Positions 21,897 to 30,150 of a DNA stretch of 64,000 bases are shown one piece after another; positions within the stretch are counted from its first letter, which is position 1, and each line of letters starts with the position of its first letter. A program made the position numbers and the translations under genes. The DNA is from Gaiellasilicea sp963763755. Its GTDB lineage: Bacteria > Actinomycetota > Thermoleophilia > Gaiellales > Gaiellaceae. The stretch is from positions 1 through 64,000 of the forward strand of contig CAVXQE010000002.1 in NCBI GenBank assembly GCA_963763755.1, given 5' to 3'. The notes beneath the pieces are model-generated. The model ran no database searches, had not been told where the DNA came from, and worked only from the letters and a program-made list of their open reading frames with translations.

Positions 21897-22516
21897 TGGC
21901 CCGCGACCTCGGACCCAAGTGCCGCATCTGCCGCCGCGAGGGCATGAAGCTCTTCCTCAAGGGCGAGCGCTGCCTGACGGAGAAGTGCGCGATCGAACGC
22001 CGCTCCTATCCGCCGGGTGAGCACGGCCGCGGCCGGATCAAGCAGAGCGAGTACCTGCTGCAGCTGCGCGAGAAGCAGAAGGCGCGCCGGTACTACGGCC
22101 TGCTCGAGAAGCAGTTCCGCAACTACTACGTGAAGGCGACGAGAGGCACCGGCGCTCCGGGCGAGAACCTGCTCCGGATGCTCGAGACCCGCCTCGACAA
22201 CGTCGTCTACCGGCTCGGCTTCGCGGGCTCACGCGCCCAGGCGCGCCAGCTCGTCCGCCACGGCCACTTCCAGGTCAACGGCCGCCGGGTGAACATCCCG
22301 AGCTTCGGCGTCCGCCCCAACGACGTCGTCACGATGAAGTCCGGCAGCCCCGCGGAGCAGACGATTCGCGACGCGACCGACCTCACGGCGTCCGTGGCTC
22401 CCTGGCTGCAGGCCGACCACGAGGGCCTCACCGGCAAGGTGCTGAAGTGGCCCGAGCGTGCGGAGATCGACGCGCCGGTTCAGGAATCGCTCATCGTCGA
22501 GCTCTACTCCAAGTAA
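21896..22516 (+). CDS. rpsD: 30S ribosomal protein S4
   Basis: S4 is a primary assembly protein and accuracy factor. It has 206 residues with a zinc-type N-terminus: CRICRREG and later two Cys in RCLTEKCAIERR. The S4 domain (TRLDNVVYRLGFAGSRAQAR) is complete. In this cluster S4 usually precedes rpoA, as here. Confidence 0.98.
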   Translation: MARDLGPKCRICRREGMKLFLKGERCLTEKCAIERRSYPPGEHGRGRIKQSEYLLQLREKQKARRYYGLLEKQFRNYYVKATRGTGAPGENLLRMLETRLDNVVYRLGFAGSRAQARQLVRHGHFQVNGRRVNIPSFGVRPNDVVTMKSGSPAEQTIRDATDLTASVAPWLQADHEGLTGKVLKWPERAEIDAPVQESLIVELYSK

Positions 22517-22549
22517 GAACACTTTGTTTCCAGGAAAGAAGGGATCGCT

Positions 22550-23518
22550 TTGGCTACACGCACCAGCCTGATGGATTTCCAGATTCCGCGGATCGTCCAC
22601 GAGGAGATCAACGAGAACCGCGGCGTCTTCGTGATCGAGCCGCTCGATCGCGGGTTCGGCTACACGTTCGGCAACTCGCTGCGCCGCGTGCTGCTCTCGT
22701 CGCTCGAGGGCGCAGCCGTGACCGCCGTCAAGATCGAGGGCGTCGCGCACGAGTTCACCACGCTCCCGGGCGTGCGTGAGGACGTCACCGACATCATCCT
22801 CAACCTCAAGAACCTGATCTGCCTCCTCCACGGCGAGTCGCCCGAGGTCGAGGTGCACATCGCGAAGAAGGGCGCCGGCACCGTCACCGCTGCCGACATC
22901 CAGGCTCCCGCCGACCTCGAGATCCTGAACGAGGACCTCGAGCTCGCGCAGCTCAGCGACAAGGGCAAGCTCGAGATGACCCTGACGATCGGTCGCGGTC
23001 GCGGCTACGTCCCGGCCGAGCTGAACCGTGGCCCGGAGACGACGATCGGCGTCATTCCGATCGACTCGATCTTCTCGCCGGTCCGGCGTGTCTCGTACGA
23101 CGTCGAGGCCGCGCGCGTCGGTCAGCGCACCGACTACGACAAGCTCCGCCTCGACGTGACGACGGACGGCTCGATCGAGCCCCGCGACGCGATCGGGCAG
23201 GCCGCTGAGATCCTGATCCGCCAGCTCGCGATCTTCACCGATCTCGACCGGATCGAGGGCTTCGCCGAGGCTGCCGCAGAGGCGGCCGGTGCCGAGGCTC
23301 CGGCAGCGCACGGGATGGAGAACTTCCCGATCGAGGAGCTCGAGCTCGGCGTCCGCTCGTACAACTGCCTCAAGCGCGTCGGCATCGAGACGATCGGCGA
23401 CCTGGTCTCCAAGTCGGAGAACGAGCTCGCCGCGATCCCGAACTTCGGCAAGAAGTCGATCGAGGAAGTCAAGGAGACGCTCGCCACCCAGGGGCTCTCG
23501 CTCCGGGGAGACGAGTAA
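22550..23518 (+). CDS. rpoA: RNA polymerase alpha subunit
   Basis: Alpha dimerises to scaffold polymerase assembly; its C-terminal domain binds UP elements and activators. The 322-residue product shows the alpha-NTD (GFGYTFGNSLRRVLLSSLEG) and the alpha-CTD (LGVRSYNCLKRVGIETIGDL ... SIEEVKETL). The TTG at 22550 is supported by AAGGG six bases upstream; an ATG at 22571 would drop seven residues. Confidence 0.98.
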   Translation: MATRTSLMDFQIPRIVHEEINENRGVFVIEPLDRGFGYTFGNSLRRVLLSSLEGAAVTAVKIEGVAHEFTTLPGVREDVTDIILNLKNLICLLHGESPEVEVHIAKKGAGTVTAADIQAPADLEILNEDLELAQLSDKGKLEMTLTIGRGRGYVPAELNRGPETTIGVIPIDSIFSPVRRVSYDVEAARVGQRTDYDKLRLDVTTDGSIEPRDAIGQAAEILIRQLAIFTDLDRIEGFAEAAAEAAGAEAPAAHGMENFPIEELELGVRSYNCLKRVGIETIGDLVSKSENELAAIPNFGKKSIEEVKETLATQGLSLRGDE

Positions 23519-23522
23519 CGAG

Positions 23523-24011
23523 ATGAAGCACGCCCGCGCAGGCAAGAAGCTGGGGCGCGATTCCGCGCACCGGAAGGCGCTCTACTCGAACCTCGCGGGC
23601 GCGCTGATCACCCACGGGCGGATCCAGACGACCGAGGCGAAGGCCAAGGCCGTCAAGCCGTTCGCGGAGAAGATGATCACGCTCGGCAAGCGCGGCGACC
23701 TGCACGCCCGTCGCAAGGCGCTCGCCGAGCTGCGCTCGCAGGACGTGGTGCACAACCTGTTCGCCGAGGTCGCGCCGCGCTTCGCCGAGCGGCCCGGCGG
23801 CTACACGCGGATCGTCAAGCTCGGCCAGCGTCAGGGCGACGCCGCCGAGATGGTCTATCTCGAGCTCGTGGACTACGAGCCCGAGAACGCCTTCGCTCGT
23901 CTAGGCCGACGGCGCGGCGGGGCAGCTCGCGGCCGATCAGCGTCGACCATCTCGAGGTCGGTGTGGTCGAGGTGCTGGAGCATGACGCGCTCGACGCCGG
24001 CGTTCTCGTAG
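23523..24011 (+). CDS. rplQ: 50S ribosomal protein L17 (3' end probably misframed)
   Basis: L17 is a 50S protein at the tunnel exit face. The core (KHARAGKKLGRDSAHRKALY ... GYTRIVKLGQRQGDAAEMVYLELVD) is normal to about residue 125. The open frame then runs to 24011 as Arg/Ser-rich sequence antisense to the clearly coding 3' end of the next gene, which is unlikely to be real. A CTAG at 23901-23904 gives stop codons on both strands and is the more probable end for both genes; reaching it needs a one-base correction near 23890. Confidence 0.88.
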   Translation: MKHARAGKKLGRDSAHRKALYSNLAGALITHGRIQTTEAKAKAVKPFAEKMITLGKRGDLHARRKALAELRSQDVVHNLFAEVAPRFAERPGGYTRIVKLGQRQGDAAEMVYLELVDYEPENAFARLGRRRGGAARGRSASTISRSVWSRCWSMTRSTPAFS

Positions 24012-24778
24012 GCGCGGAGGCGCCCGCTCGCCTCCTCGATCGTGCCGAGGATCGTCGCTTCGCCTCGGGTCGCCTTGTACTCGTCAGGATCGACGTTCTG
24101 GCCGCCACGCTCTAGGCGACGGCGGATTCGCTCCCTCGCCTCTGCCTCGTCGCGGCCGATCGCACACCCGGTCATCAACGAGAGCGGGATCGGCTCGCGG
24201 CCCTCGCGCTCGCACGCCAGGGCGAGCTTCTGGCGGCGCTCGGCGCACTCCGCCGGTGTCGCCATCACGGTGTTGTATTCGTCGGCCCACTTCGCAGCAG
24301 GCCCGACCGTCCCGGAGAGCCCGCTGCCGCCGACGATCAGGTGCGGGCGCGGACCGTTGCCCCAGAAACCGCGGACCGCCTCGATCTGCTCCTCGAGCCA
24401 CGTGAGGCGAACCTTCATCTCCGGGAACGGGAACCCGAACGCCTCGTGCTCTGCCTCCATCCAGCCGGTCCCCATGCCGAGAGAGACACGGCCGCCGGAG
24501 ATCTCGTAGGCGGTCAGAGAGGCGTTCGCGAGCACCGCGGGCGCCCGGAAGGTGACCGGGGAAACGAGTGTGCCAAGCTCGATCCGCTCCGTTCTCGCCG
24601 CGAGCGCGGGAATGACCGCCCAGGCGTCGAGGGCCACGCGGCTCTGGTCGGTCGGAGAGAGGTAGTGGTCGGAGCGGAACAGAGCCTCGACGCCGTGCTC
24701 CTCGCACGCCTCGGCGAGGGCGAGCCAGTGCTCCCACGTCACGCCCTCCTGCCCCTCGATCATCAGCGCCAGGCGCAT
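23873..24778 (-). CDS. LLM-class, probably F420-dependent, oxidoreductase
   Basis: A luciferase-like monooxygenase-superfamily TIM-barrel protein (about 300 residues) that in actinobacteria usually binds coenzyme F420. Diagnostic stretches are RIELGTLVSPVTFRAPAVL, SGGRVSLGMGTGWMEAEHEAFGFP and LIVGGSGLSGTVGPAAKWAD. The end is uncertain: LDHTDLEMVD should be followed by a LIGREL-type helix, which is in a different frame, so a one-base indel near 23940 is likely and the stop would be in the CTAG at 23901. The start is 19 bp from the divergent VOC gene. Substrate unknown. Confidence 0.85.
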   Translation of the reverse strand: MRLALMIEGQEGVTWEHWLALAEACEEHGVEALFRSDHYLSPTDQSRVALDAWAVIPALAARTERIELGTLVSPVTFRAPAVLANASLTAYEISGGRVSLGMGTGWMEAEHEAFGFPFPEMKVRLTWLEEQIEAVRGFWGNGPRPHLIVGGSGLSGTVGPAAKWADEYNTVMATPAECAERRQKLALACEREGREPIPLSLMTGCAIGRDEAEARERIRRRLERGGQNVDPDEYKATRGEATILGTIEEASGRLRAYENAGVERVMLQHLDHTDLEMVDADRPRAAPPRRRPRRAKAFSGS

Positions 24779-24797
24779 CCGGGCATCCTATGACGCG
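24779..24797. promoter_or_regulatory. 19-bp divergent start region, LLM / VOC genes
   Basis: Only 19 bp separate the two start codons. On the - strand TAGGAT (24790-24785) lies 6 nt before the ATG; on the + strand TCCTAT (24786-24791) lies 6 nt before the other ATG. Neither side has room for a Shine-Dalgarno sequence. Confidence 0.5.
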
Positions 24798-25145
24798 ATG
24801 AAGGTCGAAGGGCTCGTGTTCGCAGGCGTTGCGACCGCCGACAACGGTGGTGTGGCCGGCTTCCTCGCCGACGTGCTCGGCGTCGAGATGGAGACGACCG
24901 GCGACGTTCATCGCCTGGTCTTCCCGAACGGGAGCTCGCTCGCGCTCGTCCCGCCCGACTACGTCGAGCCGCCGTCCGACACGATCCTCGGTTTCCTCGT
25001 CGACGACGTCGAGGCCGCCGCCGTCGAGCTTGCCGCGAAGGGGGTCGAGCCGGATGGAGACGTCGCGTCAGGTTGGGGTCTCCGCTACCAGCACTTCCGC
25101 GCGCCGGACGGCCGGCGCTTCGAGCTCCTCGACCGGAAGGCCTAG
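24798..25145 (+). CDS. VOC (glyoxalase/dioxygenase fold) family protein
   Basis: A 115-residue single-module VOC-superfamily protein: paired beta-alpha-beta-beta-beta units with VEGLVFAGVATADNGGVAGF, LGFLVDDVEAAAVELAAKGV and FRAPDGRRFELLDRKA at the end, where the terminal Glu of the family is kept. The first metal-ligand position is not the usual His/Gln, so it may bind rather than convert a ligand. It is probably co-transcribed with the NfeD-like gene 8 bp downstream. Function cannot be read from sequence. Confidence 0.8.
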   Translation: MKVEGLVFAGVATADNGGVAGFLADVLGVEMETTGDVHRLVFPNGSSLALVPPDYVEPPSDTILGFLVDDVEAAAVELAAKGVEPDGDVASGWGLRYQHFRAPDGRRFELLDRKA

Positions 25146-25152
25146 ACACCGG

Positions 25153-25473
25153 ATGCTCCTGGTGGTCGCGATTCTGCTCGCGGTCTTCGTCCTCGACGAG
25201 CCTTGGACCTGGATCGCCGTGCTCGCCGGCGCCACGTGGGAGCTTGCCGAGACCACCCTCATCGTCCGCTGGTCGAAGGGGCGGAGGGCCGTTGTCGGGG
25301 CCGAGGCGCTGGTCGGACAGCGCGCACTCGTCGCCGCGGAGTGCAGGCCCATCGGTCAGGTGCGGATCGTCGGCGAGCTCTGGCAGGCTCGCTGCGACCG
25401 TGGCGCAGACGTCGGGGAGGAAGTGGTCGTCACGGCTCTCGATGGCCTGACGCTCGTCGTGGAGCCGTTGTAG
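25153..25473 (+). CDS. Small membrane protein with NfeD-like OB domain
   Basis: A 106-residue protein with two hydrophobic N-terminal segments (about residues 1-15 and 18-34, LLVVAILLAVFVLDEPW) and a soluble C-terminal beta-barrel: ALVGQRALVAAECRPIGQV ... GEEVVVTALDGLTLVVEPL. That pattern (G-x-A-x-T/A ... P-x-G-x-V) is typical of NfeD C-terminal domains, which partner membrane proteases or SPFH proteins. No such partner is adjacent. Converges on the P450 gene with a 2-bp gap. Confidence 0.75.
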   Translation: MLLVVAILLAVFVLDEPWTWIAVLAGATWELAETTLIVRWSKGRRAVVGAEALVGQRALVAAECRPIGQVRIVGELWQARCDRGADVGEEVVVTALDGLTLVVEPL

Positions 25474-25475
25474 GG

Positions 25476-26702
25476 CTACCAGGCGACCGGGAGCGTGACG
25501 ACGCGGCGAAAACCGGGCGTCGGACGCCATTCGAGCTGGTCTCGAGGCACTGCAAGCCTCAGCCCCGGCAGGCGCCGGAAGAGCGTCTCGAGGGCGATCT
25601 CGGCTTCGAGCCGCGCCAGCGGCGCTCCGAGGCAGTAGTGGCTACCGCGCCCGAACGCGAGGTGTCGCGTGTCCTCCCGGGTCACGTCGAGCCGATCTGG
25701 CTGCGGGAAGCGCGTCGGATCGCGGCCGGCGGCGGTCAGGATCGGGATCACGAGGTCGCCCTTGCGGATCGTCTGCCCGCCGAGCTCGACGTCCGTCGCC
25801 GCCCAGCGGTTCAGACTTCGTTCCACCGGGCCCTCGTAGCGCAGGACCTCCTCGACTGCACGCGGGATGAGCTGCGGGTCTGCCTGCAGGAGCGCGAGCT
25901 GATCGGGATGCTCGAGCAGGTTCAAGACCGCGTTGCCGATCAGCCCGACCGTCGTCTCGTGTCCCGCCACGATCAGCAGCACCACTGTGCCGAAGAGCTC
26001 CTGCTCGCTGAGCGCGTCGCTCTCGTCCCGGGCGGCCAGGAGAGCGCTGACGAGATCGTCCGTGGGAGCGGCACGCCGCTGCGCGAAGAAGTCGGTCAGG
26101 TAGCCGACGAACTCTCCCATCTGCTCGAAGAACCGCTCCATGTCCTCCGGGTCGAGCGCGGGCGAGATGATCGCGTCCGACCACTCCTTGAAGCGATCCT
26201 GATCGGCCGCAGGCACCCCGAGGAGCTCCGCGATCACGGTGATCGGCAGCGGGAACGCGTAGTCGGCCGACAGATCCATCGCCCGACGAGGCTCCACCGC
26301 GTCGAGCAGTTCGTCGGCGATGGCCTGGATCCGCGGCCGCAGCTGCTCGACCCGCTTCGGGGTGAAGGCCTTCGTCACGAGCCGCCGCAGGCGCCTGTGG
26401 TCGTCCCCGTCTCGGTTCAGCATGTGGTTCTCGATCGCCTCGAGTGCCAGGGCGAAGGCCGCGTTCCGCTCCTCCAGCGCCTCGGCGCTCAGCGCGTTGC
26501 GAGGGTCGCGCACGAAGCGCTCGTCGTCGAGGAGAACCGCGGCGACGTCGTCGTGCCGCGTGATGAACCAGATCGGGGTCTCGCCGTCGATGCCGGGCTG
26601 TCGCAGAACAGGATCGTGCTCGCGCATCTGCGCGAAGACGCACGCCGGATCGGCGCGGAACTCGGGGCCATAGAGGTCGTACTTGCGCTCCGTCGAGGCC
26701 AT
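25476..26702 (-). CDS. Cytochrome P450
   Basis: A soluble bacterial P450 of 408 residues, a heme-thiolate monooxygenase. The I-helix oxygen-binding motif AGHETT (about residue 245), the ExxR pair in EEVLR (about 284) and the heme loop FGRGSHYCLGAPLA with the ligand Cys (about 350) are all intact. The ATG at 26702 gives the family's normal length (ASTERKYDLYGPEFRADP); an open frame continues upstream but is antisense to truA. The redox partners are not in the window. Substrate unknown. Confidence 0.93.
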   Translation of the reverse strand: MASTERKYDLYGPEFRADPACVFAQMREHDPVLRQPGIDGETPIWFITRHDDVAAVLLDDERFVRDPRNALSAEALEERNAAFALALEAIENHMLNRDGDDHRRLRRLVTKAFTPKRVEQLRPRIQAIADELLDAVEPRRAMDLSADYAFPLPITVIAELLGVPAADQDRFKEWSDAIISPALDPEDMERFFEQMGEFVGYLTDFFAQRRAAPTDDLVSALLAARDESDALSEQELFGTVVLLIVAGHETTVGLIGNAVLNLLEHPDQLALLQADPQLIPRAVEEVLRYEGPVERSLNRWAATDVELGGQTIRKGDLVIPILTAAGRDPTRFPQPDRLDVTREDTRHLAFGRGSHYCLGAPLARLEAEIALETLFRRLPGLRLAVPRDQLEWRPTPGFRRVVTLPVAW

Positions 26703-26727
26703 CACGGCCAGCTTAGACTGCGCGCCC
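26703..26727. promoter_or_regulatory. 25-bp divergent promoter, P450 / truA
   Basis: TAGACT (26714-26719) lies 8 nt before the truA GTG, and TAAGCT (26715-26710, - strand) lies 7 nt before the P450 ATG. The two -10-like hexamers overlap by two bases. Both transcripts would be leaderless. Confidence 0.5.
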
Positions 26728-27447
26728 GTGCCCGAAAAGACCCTGAAACTGACGCTCGAGTACGACGGCAGCGGCTTTCGCGGCTGGGCTCGCCAGCCGG
26801 AGGAGCGGACGATCGAGGCGGTCGTACGCGACGCGCTCGACGCCGTCTTCCCCGCCTGGAACGGGCTCGCGGTGGCCGGCCGCACCGACACGGGCGTGCA
26901 CGCCACCGGCCAGGTGGCGAGCGTCCGGGCCGCGGGCGGACCGCCTGCCGAGCGGGCGGCGAAGGCTCTCAACGCCGCTCTGCCGGACGACATCGCCGTC
27001 CTCCAGGCCGAGGAGGCGCAAGACGACTTCAGCGCCCGCTTCTCTGCCCGTTCGCGCGCGTACCGCTACCGGATCCTCCGGCGCTCTGTGCCTTCCGCCT
27101 TCGAGGCGCGACGGGCGCTGTGGTGGCCGAAGCCGCTCGACCGCGCCGCGCTGGACGCCGCCGCGGTGCTCCTCCCCGGGACGCACGACTTCACAGCCTT
27201 CACGCCGACGGAGACCGAGCACACGCGCTTCGAGCGAACGGTCCTCGCAGCGGCGTGGGAAGAGCACGGCGACGAGTTGCACTTCACGATCGAGGCGGTC
27301 AGCTTCCTGCGCCACATGGTTCGGATCCTGATCGGCTCGATGCTCGAGGGGTGCGAGCTCGAGCCGTTGCTCGCGGGCCGACCCCGGAGCGAGGCAGGCA
27401 AGACCGCCCCGCCGTGGGGGCTGTACCTGGAGCGCGTCCAGTACTGA
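26728..27447 (+). CDS. truA: tRNA pseudouridine(38-40) synthase
   Basis: TruA isomerises uridines 38-40 in the anticodon arm. The 239-residue product starts at GTG (PEKTLKLTLEYDGSGFRGWA). The catalytic Asp is in GRTDTGVHATGQV near residue 53, and the C-terminal FTIEAVSFLRHMVRILIGSM block is conserved. In many genomes truA follows rplQ directly; here four unrelated genes intervene. Confidence 0.96.
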   Translation: MPEKTLKLTLEYDGSGFRGWARQPEERTIEAVVRDALDAVFPAWNGLAVAGRTDTGVHATGQVASVRAAGGPPAERAAKALNAALPDDIAVLQAEEAQDDFSARFSARSRAYRYRILRRSVPSAFEARRALWWPKPLDRAALDAAAVLLPGTHDFTAFTPTETEHTRFERTVLAAAWEEHGDELHFTIEAVSFLRHMVRILIGSMLEGCELEPLLAGRPRSEAGKTAPPWGLYLERVQY

Positions 27448-27469
27448 ACGCCTCGGTACGATCGAACAC

Positions 27470-28105
27470 ATGCGCTTCCCGGTCGTCCTCTTCGACTTCG
27501 ACGGCACCGTGATCGACTCCGGCTCGATCATCATCGCCTCGATGCGGCACGCGACGAAGACCGTGCTCGGCCGCGACATCCCGGACGAGGAGCTCGGACG
27601 CGCGGTGGGCGGCTCCGGATTGCTGGAGCAGATGCGCGTGATCGCCCCCGACCGCGTCGACGAGCTCGTCGCCTGCTACCGCGAGCACAACGAGCCGCTG
27701 CACGCCGAGCTCGCCGAGTGTGCGGGGATGACGGATGTCCTGACGACGCTGAAGGCGGAGGGACGCACGCTCGGCGTCGTCACCGCCAAGCGCCGGGAGA
27801 CGGTGAGGCTGGCCTTCTCGTACCTGCCGCTCGAGCAGTTCTTCGACGTCGTCGTCGGCTCGGACGACACCGAGCGGCACAAGCCGGATCCGGCGCCGCT
27901 CGCGCATGCGCTCGAGCTCCTGGGAGCGAATCGGGACGACGCCGCCTACGTCGGCGACTCCCCGTTCGACATCCGTGCCGCCAAGGCGGCGGGGATGCAC
28001 TCGGTCGCGGTCACCTGGGGCCGCATCCACCCGCGAGAGCGGCTCGAGGCGGAGGAGCCGGATACGGTCGTCGACACGGCGGAGGAGCTCCTTGCCGCCC
28101 TCTAG
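27470..28105 (+). CDS. HAD-family phosphatase (phosphoglycolate/PpaX-like)
   Basis: A 211-residue HAD hydrolase with motif I DFDGTVIDSG, motif II around VVTAKRR, motif III Lys in HKPDPAPL and motif IV YVGDSPFDIRAAKAAG. The helical cap sits between motif I and II. This subfamily acts on phosphoglycolate, pyrophosphate or other small phosphates; the substrate cannot be fixed. TACGAT lies 7 nt before the ATG, so the transcript may be leaderless. Its stop shares sequence with the start of ligA. Confidence 0.88.
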   Translation: MRFPVVLFDFDGTVIDSGSIIIASMRHATKTVLGRDIPDEELGRAVGGSGLLEQMRVIAPDRVDELVACYREHNEPLHAELAECAGMTDVLTTLKAEGRTLGVVTAKRRETVRLAFSYLPLEQFFDVVVGSDDTERHKPDPAPLAHALELLGANRDDAAYVGDSPFDIRAAKAAGMHSVAVTWGRIHPRERLEAEEPDTVVDTAEELLAAL

Positions 28106-30136
28106 TGCACGCGCGCGGCGGAGCTCAGGGAGCTCCTGCACCACCACAACCACCGCTACCACGTCCTCGACGATCCGGAGGTCACGGACGCGGAGTACGA
28201 CCGGCTCTTCGACGAGCTGAAGGAGCTGGAGGAGAAGCACCCGGAGCTCGCGACCGACGACTCGCCGACCCGCAGGGTGGGCGGGCCGCCGTCGGACAAG
28301 TTCAAGAAGGTCGCGCACCTCGCTCCGATGGGCTCGCTCGAGAAGGTCACGACCGATGAAGGCCTGCTCAAGTGGGCGGAGGACGTTCGCAAGCGGCTCG
28401 ACTCCGACGAGCCGGTGGCCTACGTGCTCGAGCCGAAGATCGACGGCTCGGCGATCTCGCTCGTGTACGAGAACGGCCAGCTCGTGCGCGGCGCCACGCG
28501 CGGCGACGGGCAGCGCGGCGAGGACGTGACCGTCAACCTGCGCACGATCCGGTCGATCCCGCTCACGCTCAAGGGCGAGGCGCCGCCGCTGATGGAGGTT
28601 CGCGGCGAGGTGTACTTCCCGCTTTCGGGCTTCCGCCGCTTCAACGAAGAGCAGGTCGCGGCCGGGAAGGCGCCCGCGCCGAATCCGCGCAACGCCGCCG
28701 CGGGCTCGCTGCGCCAGCTCGACTCCCGGATCACGGCGGCGCGTCCGCTCTCCGTCTGGATCTACGGCACGGGCTACCGGGAGGGGGTGGCGCCCGACAC
28801 TCACTTCGAGACGCTCGAGTGGCTGCGCGAGCGAGGCTTCCGGACGAATCCGTACGCCGAGCGTCTCGAGTCGATCGAGGAGGTCGCGAAGGCCTGCGCC
28901 GAGTGGGAGCGGCGTCGCGCCGATCTCGACTACGAGATCGACGGGATCGTGGTCAAGGTCGACTCGTTCGACCAGCAGCAGCGTCTGGGCGCTCTCCACG
29001 ACCGTCCGCGCTGGGCGCGCGCCTACAAGTGGGCGCCGATGACCGCGGAGACGAAGCTCCTCAAGATCGCGATCCGCGTCGGCCGGACCGGCGCCCTCAA
29101 TCCGTGGGCGATCATGGAGCCGGTCAACGTCGGCGGCGTGATGGTCTCGCGCGCGACCCTCCACAACGAGGAGGACATCAACCGCAAGCAGATCCGCGAA
29201 GGCGACCGCGTGATCGTGCAGCGCGCCGGCGACGTGATCCCTCAGATCGTCGGGCCGGCCGGGCCGCACGCGAAGGGCACGAAGGAGTTCAAGATGCCCG
29301 AGCGCTGCCCGCTCTGCGACGCCGAGGTGGTGAAGCCCGAGGGCGAGGTCATGCACCGCTGCCCGAACCGTGCCTGCCCTTCTCGCGGCCTCGAGACCTT
29401 GAACAACTGGGTGATGGCCGCGATGGACATCGAGGGCGTCGGCGAGCAGTTCGTGTGGCGGCTCTGGAACGAGGGGTTGCTGCGCTCGATGCCCGACCTC
29501 TACCGGCTCACGGCGGAGCAGCTGATGGAGCTGGAGGGCTACGGCGAGATCTCCGCGCGGAACGCGATCGACGCGATCGCGCTCTCGAAGCAGCAGCCGT
29601 TCTCTCGCGTTCTCTTCGGCCTGAACATCCCCGACGTCGGCTGGGTGACCGCGCGCAACCTCGCCCGCCACTTCGGCGACGTCGACGCGCTGCTCGATGC
29701 GAGCCAGGAGCAGATCCAGGAGGTGGACGGGATCGGCCCGGACCGGGCGGAGGCGATCGCCGAGTGGTTCTCGGACGAGCAGAACCGCACGCTCGTCGCC
29801 GAGCTGCGCGAGCTCGGCCTGCGGTTCGAGATCGGGGAGGAGGAGCGGCCGATCGAAGGCCCGCTCACGGGCAGCCAGTACGTGATCACCGGCACGCTCG
29901 AGGCGTTCTCACGCGAGGAGGCAAAGGCTGCGCTCGAGGCGCTCGGTGCGAAGGTCTCCGACAACGTCTCGAAGAAGACGACGGGGGTCGTCGTCGGCGA
30001 GAGCCCGGGATCGAAGGCTGCGAAGGCCGAGAAGGCGGGTGTGCCGATCCTCTCCGAGGAGGATCTGCGGAAGCTCGTCAAGGACGCGCCGACGGAGAAG
30101 CCGGCGAGCGCTGCTCCACCCCGGCGCCGGCGCTGA
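28105..30136 (+). CDS. ligA: NAD-dependent DNA ligase (N-terminal frameshift in this assembly)
   Basis: Essential replicative ligase. In order: Ia domain (AELRELLHHHNHRYHVLDDP and DAEYDRLFDELKELE), adenylation site EPKIDGSAISLVYENG with the lysine nucleophile, OB fold, four-Cys zinc finger (CPLC ... CPNRACP), HhH domain, and BRCT (TGSQYVITGTLEAFSREEA). About 676 residues. The coding frame runs back to the HAD stop with no ATG/GTG/TTG; a GTG at 28105 overlapping that stop becomes usable if one base is corrected in the GC repeat near 28110-28120. A start at 28277 would delete NAD-binding domain Ia. Confidence 0.95.
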
Positions 30137-30150
30137 TCGGCGTCGCCGCT

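Noticed and set aside
25203..27512. Very long + strand open frame (over 700 codons) across the P450 gene
   Set aside because: It is antisense to the P450, Arg-rich, and a by-product of high GC at third positions; the P450 motifs on the - strand are decisive. The same holds for the other long antisense frames opposite fusA, rplD, secY, ligA and dacB.
27470..30136. Stop-codon read-through joining the HAD phosphatase to ligA (same frame, single TAG)
   Set aside because: LigA needs its own start; a GTG overlapping the TAG exists one frame away and an indel in the adjacent GC repeat explains the frame. No reason to link the two enzymes.
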